A stretch of DNA of 50,756 nt from JBKPNX01 sp046732855 (GCA_046732855.1 JBKPNX010000142.1:1-50756); one strand, 5' to 3'. Counted from the first letter of the stretch, positions 34,392 through 44,613 are shown. A program made the numbers and translations. The notes: generated by a model from the letters alone, not told the origin.

Positions 34392-35978
34392 TCACGTCTC
34401 GAGGATCACCGCCTCGTCGCCGGCGAGCTCCAGGCGATCGGCGATGCGCTGGCCGGCGCGGTCCGGATGTGTCGACAGCGCGATCCGCCCCGAGAGATCG
34501 TTCCGGCTGACCAGCCCGGGCTCGGCGCCGAGATTGAGCGCGACGACGAAGCGCCGCTCACCCCAGGTGCGGGCGTAGGCAAGCACGTGGTCTTCGGCCA
34601 CGAGCGGCGCCCAGCCGCCGATCGACAGGGCGGGCTCGCTCCGGCGCAACTCGAGCAGCGCGCGGGTGAGCGTGAGTATGGAGGCGGGATCGCGCCGCTG
34701 CGCCTCGAGGCTGCGCTGCGGGTGATCGGCGCCGAGCGGCAGCCACGGCTCACCCGTGGTGAACCCGCAGTTGACCGACGCGTCCCAGGGCATCGGCGTG
34801 CGCACCGGGTCGCGGCCCTGGCCGGTGCCGGGCTGCCTGATCCCGAACGGGTCGCGCTCGCGCTCCGGCGGAATCGGAACGTTCTCCAGGCCGAGCTCGT
34901 CGCCGTAATAGAGCGTGGGCGTGCCGCGCAAGGTCAGCAGCAGCACCATCGCGACGCGCGCCTGCGCCGGGCCGAGACGGGTCGCGACGCGCGCCTGATC
35001 GTGGTTGCCGAGCACCCAGGTCGGCCAGCCGCCCGCCGGCAGCACCGCCTCGTACTGCTGGATCAGCTGCACGATCGTCGCGGGTCGCCATTTCGCCCAC
35101 ATCAGGTTGAAGTTGAACGGCAGGTGGATCTCGGTCAGGTCCGGGCCGTAGTAGCTGACCAGGCGCTCGACCGGCAGATAGATCTCGCCGATCAGCAGGC
35201 GCTGGCCCGGAAACTCCTCGAGCACGCGGCGCATCTCGATCGCGATCTCGTGCACGCCCGGCTGATCGGCGCTGAAGAGCGGCTGCACGCGGCGGAAATC
35301 CGGCTGGCCCTCGATGTAATCCGGATTGAGCGGATCGTCGCGGAACTCCGCGTCCTTGATCATGTGCCAGAACACGTCGATCCGGAAGCCGTCGACGCCG
35401 CGCGCGAGCCAGAAGCGGAGCGCGTCGTACATCGCGCGGCGCACCGCCGGATTGCGCCAGTTGAGGTCAGGCTGGCTGGCGAGGAAGGCGTGGTAGTAGT
35501 ACTGACCGCTCGCCGGATCGAGCTCCCAGGCCCCGCCGCCCGCCTGGCTGACCCAGTTGTTGGGCGGCCCGCCGCCCGGCGCCGGGTCGCGCCAGATGTA
35601 CCAGTCCCGCCGCGCACTGGCGCGGGACGCGCGCGCCTCCTTAAACCAGGGGTGCTGATCCGAGCTGTGGTTCGGCACGAAATCGAGGATCAGCCGGATG
35701 CCGCGCCCGTGCAGCGTCGCGACCAGACGGTCGAAATCAGCGAGCGTGCCAAACAGCGGATCGATCCCGACATAATCGGCCACGTCGTAGCCGAAATCGG
35801 CCATCGGCGAGGGATAGATCGGGCAGATCCAGACCGCGTCGACGCCGAGCCAGGACAGATATTCGACGCGCTGGATGATGCCGGCGAGGTCGCCCACGCC
35901 ATCGCCGTCGCTGTCCTGGAACGAGCGCGGATAGATCTCGTAGATGACGGCCTTCTGCCACCAGGGCGACTCGCTCAT
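34392..35978 (-). CDS. GH13 alpha-glucosidase (oligo-1,6-glucosidase/trehalose synthase-like)
   Basis: This 528-residue glycoside hydrolase family 13 enzyme opens WWQKAVIYEIYPRSFQDSDGDGVGDLAGI, typical of alpha-glucosidases. The catalytic Asp201 (GFRIDVFWH), Glu265 (LIGEIYLP) and transition-state Asp327 (LGNHDQAR) are present, as are LDFVPNHSS and GTPTLYYGDELGL. It should cleave terminal alpha-glucosidic bonds of small malto- or isomalto-oligosaccharides, or sucrose/trehalose-like substrates. The start ATG shares bases with the stop of the TPR gene (ATGA), with GAGGGCGG upstream, so it is the third gene of an operon with the ATPase and TPR genes. That is an unusual setting for a catabolic glucosidase. 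Confidence 0.95.
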   Translation of the reverse strand: MSESPWWQKAVIYEIYPRSFQDSDGDGVGDLAGIIQRVEYLSWLGVDAVWICPIYPSPMADFGYDVADYVGIDPLFGTLADFDRLVATLHGRGIRLILDFVPNHSSDQHPWFKEARASRASARRDWYIWRDPAPGGGPPNNWVSQAGGGAWELDPASGQYYYHAFLASQPDLNWRNPAVRRAMYDALRFWLARGVDGFRIDVFWHMIKDAEFRDDPLNPDYIEGQPDFRRVQPLFSADQPGVHEIAIEMRRVLEEFPGQRLLIGEIYLPVERLVSYYGPDLTEIHLPFNFNLMWAKWRPATIVQLIQQYEAVLPAGGWPTWVLGNHDQARVATRLGPAQARVAMVLLLTLRGTPTLYYGDELGLENVPIPPERERDPFGIRQPGTGQGRDPVRTPMPWDASVNCGFTTGEPWLPLGADHPQRSLEAQRRDPASILTLTRALLELRRSEPALSIGGWAPLVAEDHVLAYARTWGERRFVVALNLGAEPGLVSRNDLSGRIALSTHPDRAGQRIADRLELAGDEAVILET

Positions 35979-37552
35979 CCGCCGCCCTCGCCCCGCCACT
36001 CAGCCAGCTTCGCCCCTGCTCGCTCGGCCAAGTGCCTTGCGCCAATCCGCTCAAAGATAGCAAGCGCCTCCTCCATCCGACCGATTGCCCTATTTCGTTC
36101 CCCGAGCTGGTTAAGAAACCTAGCGCTGGTGAATAGTGCATTGCCCTCACCTTGAGGGGTACCTATCTCCCGTGCGACCGCAAGCGCCCGGTCGGAGTAC
36201 TCGATCGCCTGTTGCGGCTCACCCATACTCAAGTAGGCGCTGCCCAATTTTCCGAGCGCAATGCTTTCGGCCCACCAGCGGCCGGAGTCGCGCGCTACCG
36301 CGAGGCTTTGCTCGTAATATTTGATTGCCTGAGGCATCTCCCCAAGATTGACACAGATATCACCCAGATCAGCTAGGGCGATGCCTTCGCCTCGTTGATC
36401 CCCAATCCCGCGGGCCATCGCCAAACCTTGCTCGTAGTAATCGATCGCCCGACGCATCTCACCCAAGTTGGCATAAGTGTTGCCGAGACCCCCAAGGGCA
36501 GCGCCTTCACCTTCCCGGTCTCCGATCTCGCGCGCTACCGCGAGGCTCTGCTCGTAGCAGTCGAGTGCCCGGTGCGTCTCGCCCAAATCCGCCCAGGCGG
36601 AACCCAGATTGCGGAGAGCGGCCCCCTCCCCCAGCCTATCCCCGATCTCGCGCGCTACCGCGAGGTACTGTTCGTAGAACTCGATCGCCCGGCGAGGCTC
36701 TCCCAGCTGCTGCCACGCGCCCCCGAGCATTCGCAGCATCAGCCCCTCGCCGGGCTTAAATCCGATCTCCCGATAAATTGAGAGCGCTTGTTCGACGTGC
36801 GAACGTGCCTCGGCTGGGCGTCCCAGGTGTCGGGCCTCGATTCCCAGGTCCAGAAAAATGGCCGCGCGCTCGGCCTTTTGACGCTTCGATTCCGGCGGCC
36901 CTTTGCGCTCGAGTTCCTCGAGCAGGTTTTCCAGCATTGTAATGCGCGCGCGCCGCTGCTCACCCGACAGCCCGACGTCGTCCTCCGGTCGCAGTATCGT
37001 AAGCTCGCGCAACACCTCAACGCGCGGTGCCTCATCGCCGGTGAAATCGAAGTTGGCGGCGCGCCAGTGCCAGAGGTCCGGCGCCTCCACCGGCAGGGCG
37101 GCGCTCGCCATGCGTGACAGCCAAAGCACAACCGGCACCGGCGCGGCCTCTGGCAGCACGTCGCGCAGCAGGTTGGCCTGGTGCAAGAAGGCGTATCCCT
37201 CACGCCCACGCCCATAATCGAGATGCCGCTCGATGCCGGTGACCATCACCGCTTGGCGCCAGCCGGGAGGCAGGTCCGCCTCCTGGAGGCGCGCGCGCAA
37301 CAACCCGACCAGATTGGTCTCCGGCTTCGCTTCGGCGAGATCCAGCCGCACGACACGCACCTTCTCCGCCTCGGCTTCCTGAGCAACCCGGGCGATCAGC
37401 TTGTCGCGGGTTTCGGGTTGATCGTAGGTTGCAAGGTAGAGGCGAAACCCTATGTCGTCACAGACCGACAGGAGCAGACGTTTCAGCTCGCGCGCGTGGC
37501 GGCCGAACGTCCTGCCCCGCCCGCCCCGTGGTCGTACCAGCGCCTTAGCCAC
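35975..37552 (-). CDS. TPR protein with an N-terminal degenerate NTPase-like domain
   Basis: This 525-residue protein has two parts. Residues about 15-190 look like the NTPase-type domain found in front of TPRs in many bacterial signalling or conflict proteins: FRLYLATYDQPETRDKLIARV, GWRQAVMVTGIERHLDYG, PVVLWLSRMASAAL and APDLWHWRAANFDF. No Walker A lysine motif is visible. Residues 230-509 are seven TPRs with an exact 40-residue period (LGE..RAI.YYEQ.LAVAREIGD..GEG.AL..LG). The near identity of repeats shows in the DNA as a 120-base period. The GTG start overlaps the stop of the upstream ATPase gene by 8 bases. The role is probably sensing or scaffolding with that ATPase. Confidence 0.88.
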   Translation of the reverse strand: MAKALVRPRGGRGRTFGRHARELKRLLLSVCDDIGFRLYLATYDQPETRDKLIARVAQEAEAEKVRVVRLDLAEAKPETNLVGLLRARLQEADLPPGWRQAVMVTGIERHLDYGRGREGYAFLHQANLLRDVLPEAAPVPVVLWLSRMASAALPVEAPDLWHWRAANFDFTGDEAPRVEVLRELTILRPEDDVGLSGEQRRARITMLENLLEELERKGPPESKRQKAERAAIFLDLGIEARHLGRPAEARSHVEQALSIYREIGFKPGEGLMLRMLGGAWQQLGEPRRAIEFYEQYLAVAREIGDRLGEGAALRNLGSAWADLGETHRALDCYEQSLAVAREIGDREGEGAALGGLGNTYANLGEMRRAIDYYEQGLAMARGIGDQRGEGIALADLGDICVNLGEMPQAIKYYEQSLAVARDSGRWWAESIALGKLGSAYLSMGEPQQAIEYSDRALAVAREIGTPQGEGNALFTSARFLNQLGERNRAIGRMEEALAIFERIGARHLAERAGAKLAEWRGEGGG

Positions 37553-38903
37553 GCTTCAGCGCGTCCTTCAACGCCGGGATCTCGCGCATGAGCGGATGCA
37601 CGTCGTACCAGCACTCGCCGCCATCGTATTCGAGGACCACGCCTTTGATCAGGAGGTCCGCATAGAAGGCGCGCGCCTGCTCGAGCTGTTCCTGGTCGGC
37701 GGTCTCCGGCTCTGGCAGACTTTTCGACTGATGAATGCGGGCGAGCGCCCTGTAGGGCCAGAGCGTACGCTCGAGGCTGAGCCTGACCCGCTGGACGGCA
37801 TCCTTTGCGCTCGACTGGTCGATCTGATCCTTGCCGTCGGCGCGGGCGAACGACTGGGCTTCGAACAGGAGCCGTATCAGATCGCGCACGCTGCCCCCGG
37901 ACATTCGCGCGAGGTACTGAGGCACTTTGGCGTCGACGAAGACCTTGCCGAGGTCTGCGCGGGCAGCGATCAGGGCGACCAGCGCGTCAATGCCTTTCGA
38001 GTAGGGCCGGCCGTTCCTCTGCTGCACTTTCACCATAGGTAGGGTGTAGCTGTGCTCGAAGACCTGCCCGGTATTGGCCGCCGCCGAGAGCACCATTGCA
38101 ACCGGCGCTGTGTAGATGGCGTGCGCGTTCAGTCGACCAAGAAGATCGCCGTTTTCGATGAACAGCCGCTCGGCGGGTACCGCGCCGAGCCGATCGAGAT
38201 TGTCCTGGATGATCAGGAGATCGGTCGACTTGCCGTTCCGCTCCAGCGCGCGCGCCGCAGCGTCGAGGAGCTGATTGACCCGGCTGAGCAGATCGGCGCT
38301 GTAGCGCTGCAGCTCACGACGGATGGTCTGGCGGCGCTCGACGCTGCCCTGCATCATCGACTTGATCCGTGCCAGCAGCTTCAAGCTGATGATGTATAGT
38401 CCCACGTTGGTGCCCGTTTCGGCTTCCGCCTCGACCGTCGATTCGGCGCGCAGTGCCGTCACGTCCTCCTCGGTCCTGGCGGCGAACCACTCCGCTACGT
38501 CCGCAAGCAGACGCTCATCGAGACGATGGCCGAGCCGGTCAAACTCGCGCGCAAGCTGGTCGACCAGCCAGAGCATGAGATCTGGGTAGTCGAGGTCGGG
38601 GTCCTGCAGCAGCGTCTCGTCGGCATAAACGTGAATCGAGGTGAAACGTGGCGCGAGCTCGCGCTGCAGGCGTAGCAGCTGAGTGGTCTTGCCGCAGCCG
38701 CGGTGACCGGAGAACGCTGCGAGCGCATAGCGGCGGTCGTCCGCGCTCTGCCCTTCCACATATTGACGGAGCAGCACGAGATCGCGGGTCGCCTGTCCGG
38801 CCGACAGATCGACGTAGCGCGGATCGCCAGGCTTCAGCGGTTCGAGTGTTGCCTGCCTTGCGACCTCAGCGAGCGTCTGTGCGGGCCGGAGCGGCTTGTT
38901 CAT
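37545..38903 (-). CDS. P-loop ATPase (KAP/ORC-like AAA-type), first gene of the TPR/GH13 operon
   Basis: This 452-residue protein has Walker A GHRGCGKTT (66-74) and Walker B LLIIQDNLDRL (229-239, Asp234). An alpha-helical insertion lies between them (about 120-225). It ends in a winged-helix-like region, GGECWYDVHPLMREIPAL. The N-terminus YVDLSAGQATRDLVLLRQY is the linker seen in single-gene STAND/KAP-like ATPases that serve as switches. No nuclease, transmembrane or other effector domain is seen in it. The adjacent TPR gene is the likely partner. It may belong to a defence or stress-sensing module; I cannot name a characterised system. Confidence 0.85.
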   Translation of the reverse strand: MNKPLRPAQTLAEVARQATLEPLKPGDPRYVDLSAGQATRDLVLLRQYVEGQSADDRRYALAAFSGHRGCGKTTQLLRLQRELAPRFTSIHVYADETLLQDPDLDYPDLMLWLVDQLAREFDRLGHRLDERLLADVAEWFAARTEEDVTALRAESTVEAEAETGTNVGLYIISLKLLARIKSMMQGSVERRQTIRRELQRYSADLLSRVNQLLDAAARALERNGKSTDLLIIQDNLDRLGAVPAERLFIENGDLLGRLNAHAIYTAPVAMVLSAAANTGQVFEHSYTLPMVKVQQRNGRPYSKGIDALVALIAARADLGKVFVDAKVPQYLARMSGGSVRDLIRLLFEAQSFARADGKDQIDQSSAKDAVQRVRLSLERTLWPYRALARIHQSKSLPEPETADQEQLEQARAFYADLLIKGVVLEYDGGECWYDVHPLMREIPALKDALKRG

Positions 38904-39023
38904 CGCGCCGATGCTAGGCGACCCGAGGCGAAATCACCAGTAGGCACACCTGGTCGTTAACCTGATACCGTCGCAAGCGCCCGTTCGTCGCAACAGCAAT
39001 ATCAGGGCTGGACTGCTGGCGCC

Positions 39024-39794
39024 CTAGAAGCGGTCCTTGCGCTTGCGCAGCTCGGCGAACACGTCGAGATCGCTCGCGTCCGCCAGCCCGAGGCGCTGGC
39101 GGATCCCCGGGTCGCGCGGACGCAGGAACGGATTGGCGGCGCGCTCGGCGCCGAGCGTGCTCGGCACCGTCGGCTGGCCGGCGGCGCGCAAGCGGTCGAC
39201 CTCGGCGGCACGCGCCTGGAGCGCGGGATTGTTAGGATCGACGCTGAGCGCAAAGCGCGCGTTCGCCTGCGTGTATTCGTGCGCGCAGTAGACCCGCGCA
39301 TCGTCGGGCAGCGGCGCGAACTTGGACAAGGAGCGCCACATCTGCGCCGGCGTCCCCTCGAACACGCGGCCGCAGCCGAGCGAGAACAGCGTGTCGGCGC
39401 AGAACAGGGCTTTCGCCTCGGGGAACCAGTAGCTGATGTGGCCCGAGGTGTGGCCGGGCGTCTCCAACACCTCGGCCTCGGCCTCGCCGAGCTGGAACCG
39501 ATCGCCCTCGGCCAAGCCGAGATCAATCCCCGGGATGCGCCCGGCATCAGCCTTGGGTCCGGCGATCCGACATCCGGTCGCCTGCTTCAGCTCGAGGTTG
39601 CCGCCGGTATGGTCGGCATGATGGTGCGTCGAGAGGATCCAGTCGAGGCGCCGGCACTGCGCGCGCAGCCGCTCGAGCACCGGGGCGGCGACGCCCGGGT
39701 CGACCACCGCGGTGATCCCCGCCTGCGGCTCGTGGATCAGGTACACATAATTGTCGCTGAGCGTCGGGATCTGCTCGATCTGTAGCTGAGCCAT
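39024..39794 (-). CDS. gloB: Hydroxyacylglutathione hydrolase (glyoxalase II)
   Basis: This 256-residue metallo-beta-lactamase-fold enzyme hydrolyses S-lactoylglutathione to D-lactate and glutathione. The dinuclear metal motif THHHADHTGG is at 56-65. Further ligands are His in TPGHTSGH, Asp in FCADTLFSLGCGR and His in YCAHEYT. The C-terminal substrate-binding end ANPFLRPRDPGIRQRLGL is typical. The start at 39794 has GGAGAGAGG upstream; the longer open frame to 39923 is not conserved. Confidence 0.96.
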   Translation of the reverse strand: MAQLQIEQIPTLSDNYVYLIHEPQAGITAVVDPGVAAPVLERLRAQCRRLDWILSTHHHADHTGGNLELKQATGCRIAGPKADAGRIPGIDLGLAEGDRFQLGEAEAEVLETPGHTSGHISYWFPEAKALFCADTLFSLGCGRVFEGTPAQMWRSLSKFAPLPDDARVYCAHEYTQANARFALSVDPNNPALQARAAEVDRLRAAGQPTVPSTLGAERAANPFLRPRDPGIRQRLGLADASDLDVFAELRKRKDRF

Positions 39795-39928
39795 CGCCTC
39801 TCTCCGCAACCGTTTCTCGAGGGCCTGCGGTTCACAAACGCGCGAACGCGCCCTATCTGAAACGTTGGGCCATGCGGTCCGATCCACCGCGCGGCCACGT
39901 CGACGTTGGAAGTCGATCGGCACGAAGG

Positions 39929-40732
39929 ATGCGCCCGGACGTTCTCGACCTGCAAGCCTTTTACGCCTCCCGGCAGGGGCAGCTCGTGCGCCGGCTGGTC
40001 GGCCGCCAGATTCGCCGGCTGTGGCCGGAGGTGTCCGGCGCCCGGGTGCTCGGGATCGGCTACGCGACGCCGTTTCTCGGACCGCTGCTCGATGACGCGG
40101 AGCGGGTGTGCGCGATCATGCCCTCAGGGCAGGGCGTGGCGCCCTGGCCGGCGGGCGGCCCCAACGTCACCACGCTCGCGAGCGAGGACGAGCTGCCGCT
40201 CGCCGACCGCAGCATCGATCGCGTGCTCATGGTGCATGCTCTGGAGTCGTCCGAGCAGGGCGGGCGCTTGCTGCGCGAGGTGTGGCGGATCCTGGCGGAT
40301 GGCGGCCAGGCGCTGATCGTCGTGCCCAACCGACGTGGCATGTGGTGCTTCAGCGAGAGCACGCCGTTCGGATACGGCCAGCCGTTCAGCGCCGCCCAGC
40401 TCAAGGGCGTGTTGCGCAACACGCTGTTCGAACCGAGCGAAAGCGCGACGGCGCTGTTCGTCCCGCCGCTGCGCTCGCGTCTGGTCCTGCGCACGGCGCT
40501 CGCCTGGGAACGGGTGGGCCTCCGCTGGGCGCAGCACTTCGCCGGCGTGCTGTTGATGCTCGCCGAGAAGCAGATCTACGCGGCGCCGTTCGAGCCTGCG
40601 GTGGCCAAAGGCCGGCGGCGGGCCTACGTGCCGGTGCCGCGCGCGCTTGCGGCCGCCGAGCGGGTCCAGGTGCCAGCTAAGCCCGGCCGCCCGACGCCGG
40701 CCGACTCAGCAGAAACAGCGCCTGCTCGCTGA
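39929..40732 (+). CDS. Class I SAM methyltransferase-like protein
   Basis: This 267-residue protein follows the pattern of a methyltransferase often encoded opposite gloB in Alphaproteobacteria. It begins DVLDLQAFYASRQGQLVRRL; motif I is weak (VLGIGYATPFL), but the later motifs LPLADRSIDRVLMVHALE and LLREVWRILADGGQALIVVPNRRGMW are clear. Because the glycine-rich loop is degenerate, SAM binding should be checked. The substrate is unknown. The start is ATG 39929. It converges on metW with overlapping 3' ends. Confidence 0.85.
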   Translation: MRPDVLDLQAFYASRQGQLVRRLVGRQIRRLWPEVSGARVLGIGYATPFLGPLLDDAERVCAIMPSGQGVAPWPAGGPNVTTLASEDELPLADRSIDRVLMVHALESSEQGGRLLREVWRILADGGQALIVVPNRRGMWCFSESTPFGYGQPFSAAQLKGVLRNTLFEPSESATALFVPPLRSRLVLRTALAWERVGLRWAQHFAGVLLMLAEKQIYAAPFEPAVAKGRRRAYVPVPRALAAAERVQVPAKPGRPTPADSAETAPAR

Positions 40733-41321
40733 GCAGGTTGTCCAGCCAGATGTGCGAGAACAGGCGGTTCGGCTCGCCGCTCGCCGCCAGGCACATGCGG
40801 TGCTCGATGCGCAGGCCGAGCGCATCGCACAGCCGCTCGAAATCCTCGAGCGTGCACGGATGGATGTTCGAGGTGGCGAACCAGGGCTCCGGCTGGCCGC
40901 GCGCCGTCGGCATGCGGCCGCTGAGCAGGAGCTGGCAGCGTGAGCGCCAGTAGGCGTAGTTGGTGAACGACACGATCCCGAAGCGGCCGATGCGCAGCAT
41001 GTTCTGGAGGACCCGCTGCGGGTCGCGCATCGCCTGGATCGTCTGGCTCAGGATCACGTAATCGAAGGAAGCGTCGGGGAAGTCGGCGAGATCCTTGTCG
41101 GCATCGCCCTGGATCACCGCAAGCCCGCGGCTGACGCACTCGTGCACCCCGGCTTGGCTGAGCTCGATGCCGCGCGCGTCGACCTGTTTGGTCCGCGCGA
41201 GAAACGCGAGCAGGGCGCCATCCCCACAGCCGACGTCCAGCACCCGCGTGTCCGGTTCGACCAGATCCGCGATCAGGCGCAGGTCCGGGCGCAGGCCGTT
41301 CAAGGTCGCCGGCGCGGCCAT
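40677..41321 (-). CDS. metW: Methionine biosynthesis protein MetW
   Basis: This 214-residue methyltransferase-fold protein is usually paired with metX in proteobacteria. It has LRPDLRLIADLVEPDTRVLDVGCGDGALL, GIELSQAGVHECVSRGL, FDYVILSQTIQAM and SFTNYAYWRSRCQLLLSGRMP. MetW assists MetX in homoserine acylation or acts in methionine synthesis in a way not fully settled. The start is taken at ATG 41321, 8 bases after the metX stop; a GTG at 41345 overlapping metX is possible. Its last 56 bases overlap the converging methyltransferase gene. Confidence 0.94.
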   Translation of the reverse strand: MAAPATLNGLRPDLRLIADLVEPDTRVLDVGCGDGALLAFLARTKQVDARGIELSQAGVHECVSRGLAVIQGDADKDLADFPDASFDYVILSQTIQAMRDPQRVLQNMLRIGRFGIVSFTNYAYWRSRCQLLLSGRMPTARGQPEPWFATSNIHPCTLEDFERLCDALGLRIEHRMCLAASGEPNRLFSHIWLDNLLSEQALFLLSRPASGGRA

Positions 41322-41329
41322 TGCCCGGA

Positions 41330-42499
<1,170 letters not shown>

Positions 42500-42532
42500 T
42501 CTTTCCACGGCGGGGCTGAAATCGAGGCCAGT

Positions 42533-42562
42533 CTAGTTGGCGGCAGGGCTTCGGAAAGTCAA
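42533..42562 (-). promoter_or_regulatory. Possible sigma-70-type promoter for metX
   Basis: On the minus strand TTGACT (42562-42557) and AACTAG (42538-42533) are separated by 18 bases, about 35 bases before the metX start. The -10 box is weak, and no SAM riboswitch could be assigned in the leader. Confidence 0.3.
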
Positions 42563-42633
42563 TGCCGACTTTACTTCGCGGCCAGCACCGGACTACTCTG
42601 CGCCGCCGTCTCGCCCAGGTTTCAGATCCATCG

Positions 42634-43479
42634 ATGGACCCGACCGCGCTTCCGCTCGACCACCTTCGCGCCGAAATCGATCGCATCGACCAGGCGGTCC
42701 TCGATCTGCTGATCGAGCGGTCGAACGTCGTCCGGCGCATCGGCGAGGTCAAGGGCGACGGGCCGGACGGCCGCTCGGCGCTGCGCCCCGCGCGTGAGGC
42801 GCAGATCCTGCGGCGCCTGGCGGAGCGCTCCGGCGCCCGTTTTCCGGCGCCGGTGCTGGTGCGCATGTGGCGCGAGCTGATCGCAGCGTTGACCCGGCTG
42901 CAGACGCCCTTGTCGGTCGCGGTGTTCGCGCCCAAGGAGCGCGCCCTGCAGGTCTGGGATCTCGCCCGCGACCACTTCGGCTCGGCGACGGCCATGGTCG
43001 CGGTCGACCGTCCGCTGCAGGCACTGCGCGCGCTCGCCGACCGCAGCGCCACGGTCGCGGTCCTGCCGCTGCCCAACGACGACGACTCGTGGTGGGTCTC
43101 GCTGATGTCCGACCGCGAGCTGCGGGTGTTCGCGCGCCTGCCGTTCGTCAGCAGCGATGGCGAGGAAGTGCGCGCGCTCGCGCTCGGCCAGCTGGAAATC
43201 GAGCCGAGCGGCGACGACCTGACGCCGCTCGCGATCGAGGCGGATCAGGGGCTGTCGCGCGGTCGGCTGCGCGAGCTGCTGGCGACCGCCAATCTCACTC
43301 CTGGATGGGCCGCGACCTGGCGGCCAGACCCGCCCGCGCCGGCGGTCCATCTGGTCGAGGTCGACAGCTTCGTCGCGGCCGCCGACCCGCGTCTCCTTGC
43401 GCTGCAGCAGGCGGCCCGGGGCGAGGTCTTGCGCGCCACGCCGCTCGGCGGCTACGCTCGACCGCTGAGCCCGGCTTGA
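42634..43479 (+). CDS. Chorismate mutase (AroQ) with a C-terminal extra domain
   Basis: This protein has 281 residues. The first 90 form an AroQ-type chorismate mutase helical domain: LDHLRAEIDRIDQAVLDLLIERSNVVRRIGEVK...RPAREAQILRRL. It converts chorismate to prephenate for tyrosine and phenylalanine. The remaining 180 residues resemble the prephenate-dehydratase-like fold seen in alphaproteobacterial chorismate mutases, but lack a clear TRF catalytic motif (they contain FARLPFVSSDGEEVRALAL), so they are probably regulatory or inactive. It is the first gene of the run chorismate mutase-hisC-tyrA. The start is ATG 42634. Confidence 0.9.
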   Translation: MDPTALPLDHLRAEIDRIDQAVLDLLIERSNVVRRIGEVKGDGPDGRSALRPAREAQILRRLAERSGARFPAPVLVRMWRELIAALTRLQTPLSVAVFAPKERALQVWDLARDHFGSATAMVAVDRPLQALRALADRSATVAVLPLPNDDDSWWVSLMSDRELRVFARLPFVSSDGEEVRALALGQLEIEPSGDDLTPLAIEADQGLSRGRLRELLATANLTPGWAATWRPDPPAPAVHLVEVDSFVAAADPRLLALQQAARGEVLRATPLGGYARPLSPA

Positions 43480-43527
43480 GGTCGGCGGGCGCCTGCTTTT
43501 CCTCGCGGCGCCGGACGGGGTGAATCG

Positions 43528-44613
43528 ATGACGAGGCTGCGGCCGCGTCCCGGGATCCTGGAGATCGAGCCGTACGTCGGCGGCAAGGCCGAGGCGGCCG
43601 GAATCGCCCATGCGATCAAGCTGTCGGCCAACGAGTCGCCGCTGGGCCCGAGCCCGCACGCGATCGCCGCGCTGCAGGCGAGCGCGGCCGAGGCGCACCG
43701 CTATCCGGACGGCGGCGCCGAACGGCTGGGACGCGCGATCGGTGCGTACTTCGGCTTCGATCCGGTGCGCATCGTGTGCGGCGCCGGCTCGGATGAGCTG
43801 ATCCAGATGCTGATGCGCGCCTACGCCGGCCCGGGCGACGAGGTCCTGTACAGCGCGCACGGCTTTTTGATGTTCAAGCTGTACGCCCTCGGTGTCGGTG
43901 CGACCCCGGTCGCCGCACCCGAGCGCGCGCTTACCGCCGACGTCGACGCCCTGCTCGCGCGCGTGTCCAGCCGCACCCGCATGGTCTTTCTCGCCAACCC
44001 GAACAACCCCACGGGCAGCTACCTCGCTGCGGACGAGCTCGCGCGGCTGCACGCCGGCCTGCCCGAGGACGTGCTCCTGGTAATCGACGCGGCCTACGCC
44101 GAGTACGTGCAACGCAACGACTACACGGCCGGCTTCGATCTGGTCGACCGCGCCGACAACGTGGTGGTGACGCGGACCTTCTCGAAGCTGTTCGGCCTTG
44201 CGGCGCTGCGCCTCGGCTGGCTGTACGCCAAGCCGCCCGTGGTCGACGTGCTGCACCGCATCCGCGGTCCGTTCAACGTGAGCACGCCCGCGCAGGTCGC
44301 CGGGATCGCCGCGCTCGAGGACCTCGAGCACCAGGAGCGCGCCCGTACGCATAATCAGACCTGGCTGCCCTGGCTTGCCGAGCGCCTGACCGCGCTCGGG
44401 CTCGAAGCGCATCCGAGCGTGGCGAACTTCGTCCTGGTCGGCTTCGATCGGGGCGCGCGCGATGCCGCCGCGGCCAGCGCCTGGCTCGAGCAGCGGGGCG
44501 TCCTCGCCCGTGCCATGGCGGCTTATGGCCTGCCCGGGTGTCTGCGCCTGTCGGTTGGTCTCGAGGACGAGAACCGAGCCGCGATCAGGGCGCTCGAGGA
44601 GTTCCTGGGGTGA
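43528..44613 (+). CDS. hisC: Histidinol-phosphate/aromatic aminotransferase
   Basis: This 361-residue fold-type I PLP enzyme has the Schiff-base Lys220 in TRTFSKLFGLAALRLGW. KLSANESPLGPSP, FLANPNNPTGSYL and DAAYAEYV are also conserved. Family members make L-histidinol phosphate, and many also transaminate aromatic 2-oxoacids. Its place between chorismate mutase and prephenate dehydrogenase suggests that the aromatic reaction matters here. The stop codon overlaps the tyrA start. Confidence 0.95.
   Translation: MTRLRPRPGILEIEPYVGGKAEAAGIAHAIKLSANESPLGPSPHAIAALQASAAEAHRYPDGGAERLGRAIGAYFGFDPVRIVCGAGSDELIQMLMRAYAGPGDEVLYSAHGFLMFKLYALGVGATPVAAPERALTADVDALLARVSSRTRMVFLANPNNPTGSYLAADELARLHAGLPEDVLLVIDAAYAEYVQRNDYTAGFDLVDRADNVVVTRTFSKLFGLAALRLGWLYAKPPVVDVLHRIRGPFNVSTPAQVAGIAALEDLEHQERARTHNQTWLPWLAERLTALGLEAHPSVANFVLVGFDRGARDAAAASAWLEQRGVLARAMAAYGLPGCLRLSVGLEDENRAAIRALEEFLG

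Noticed and set aside
42500..42633. SAM riboswitch upstream of metX
   Set aside because: I looked for one because alphaproteobacterial methionine genes often carry SAM-II type leaders, but could not assign the pseudoknot elements in this short region.
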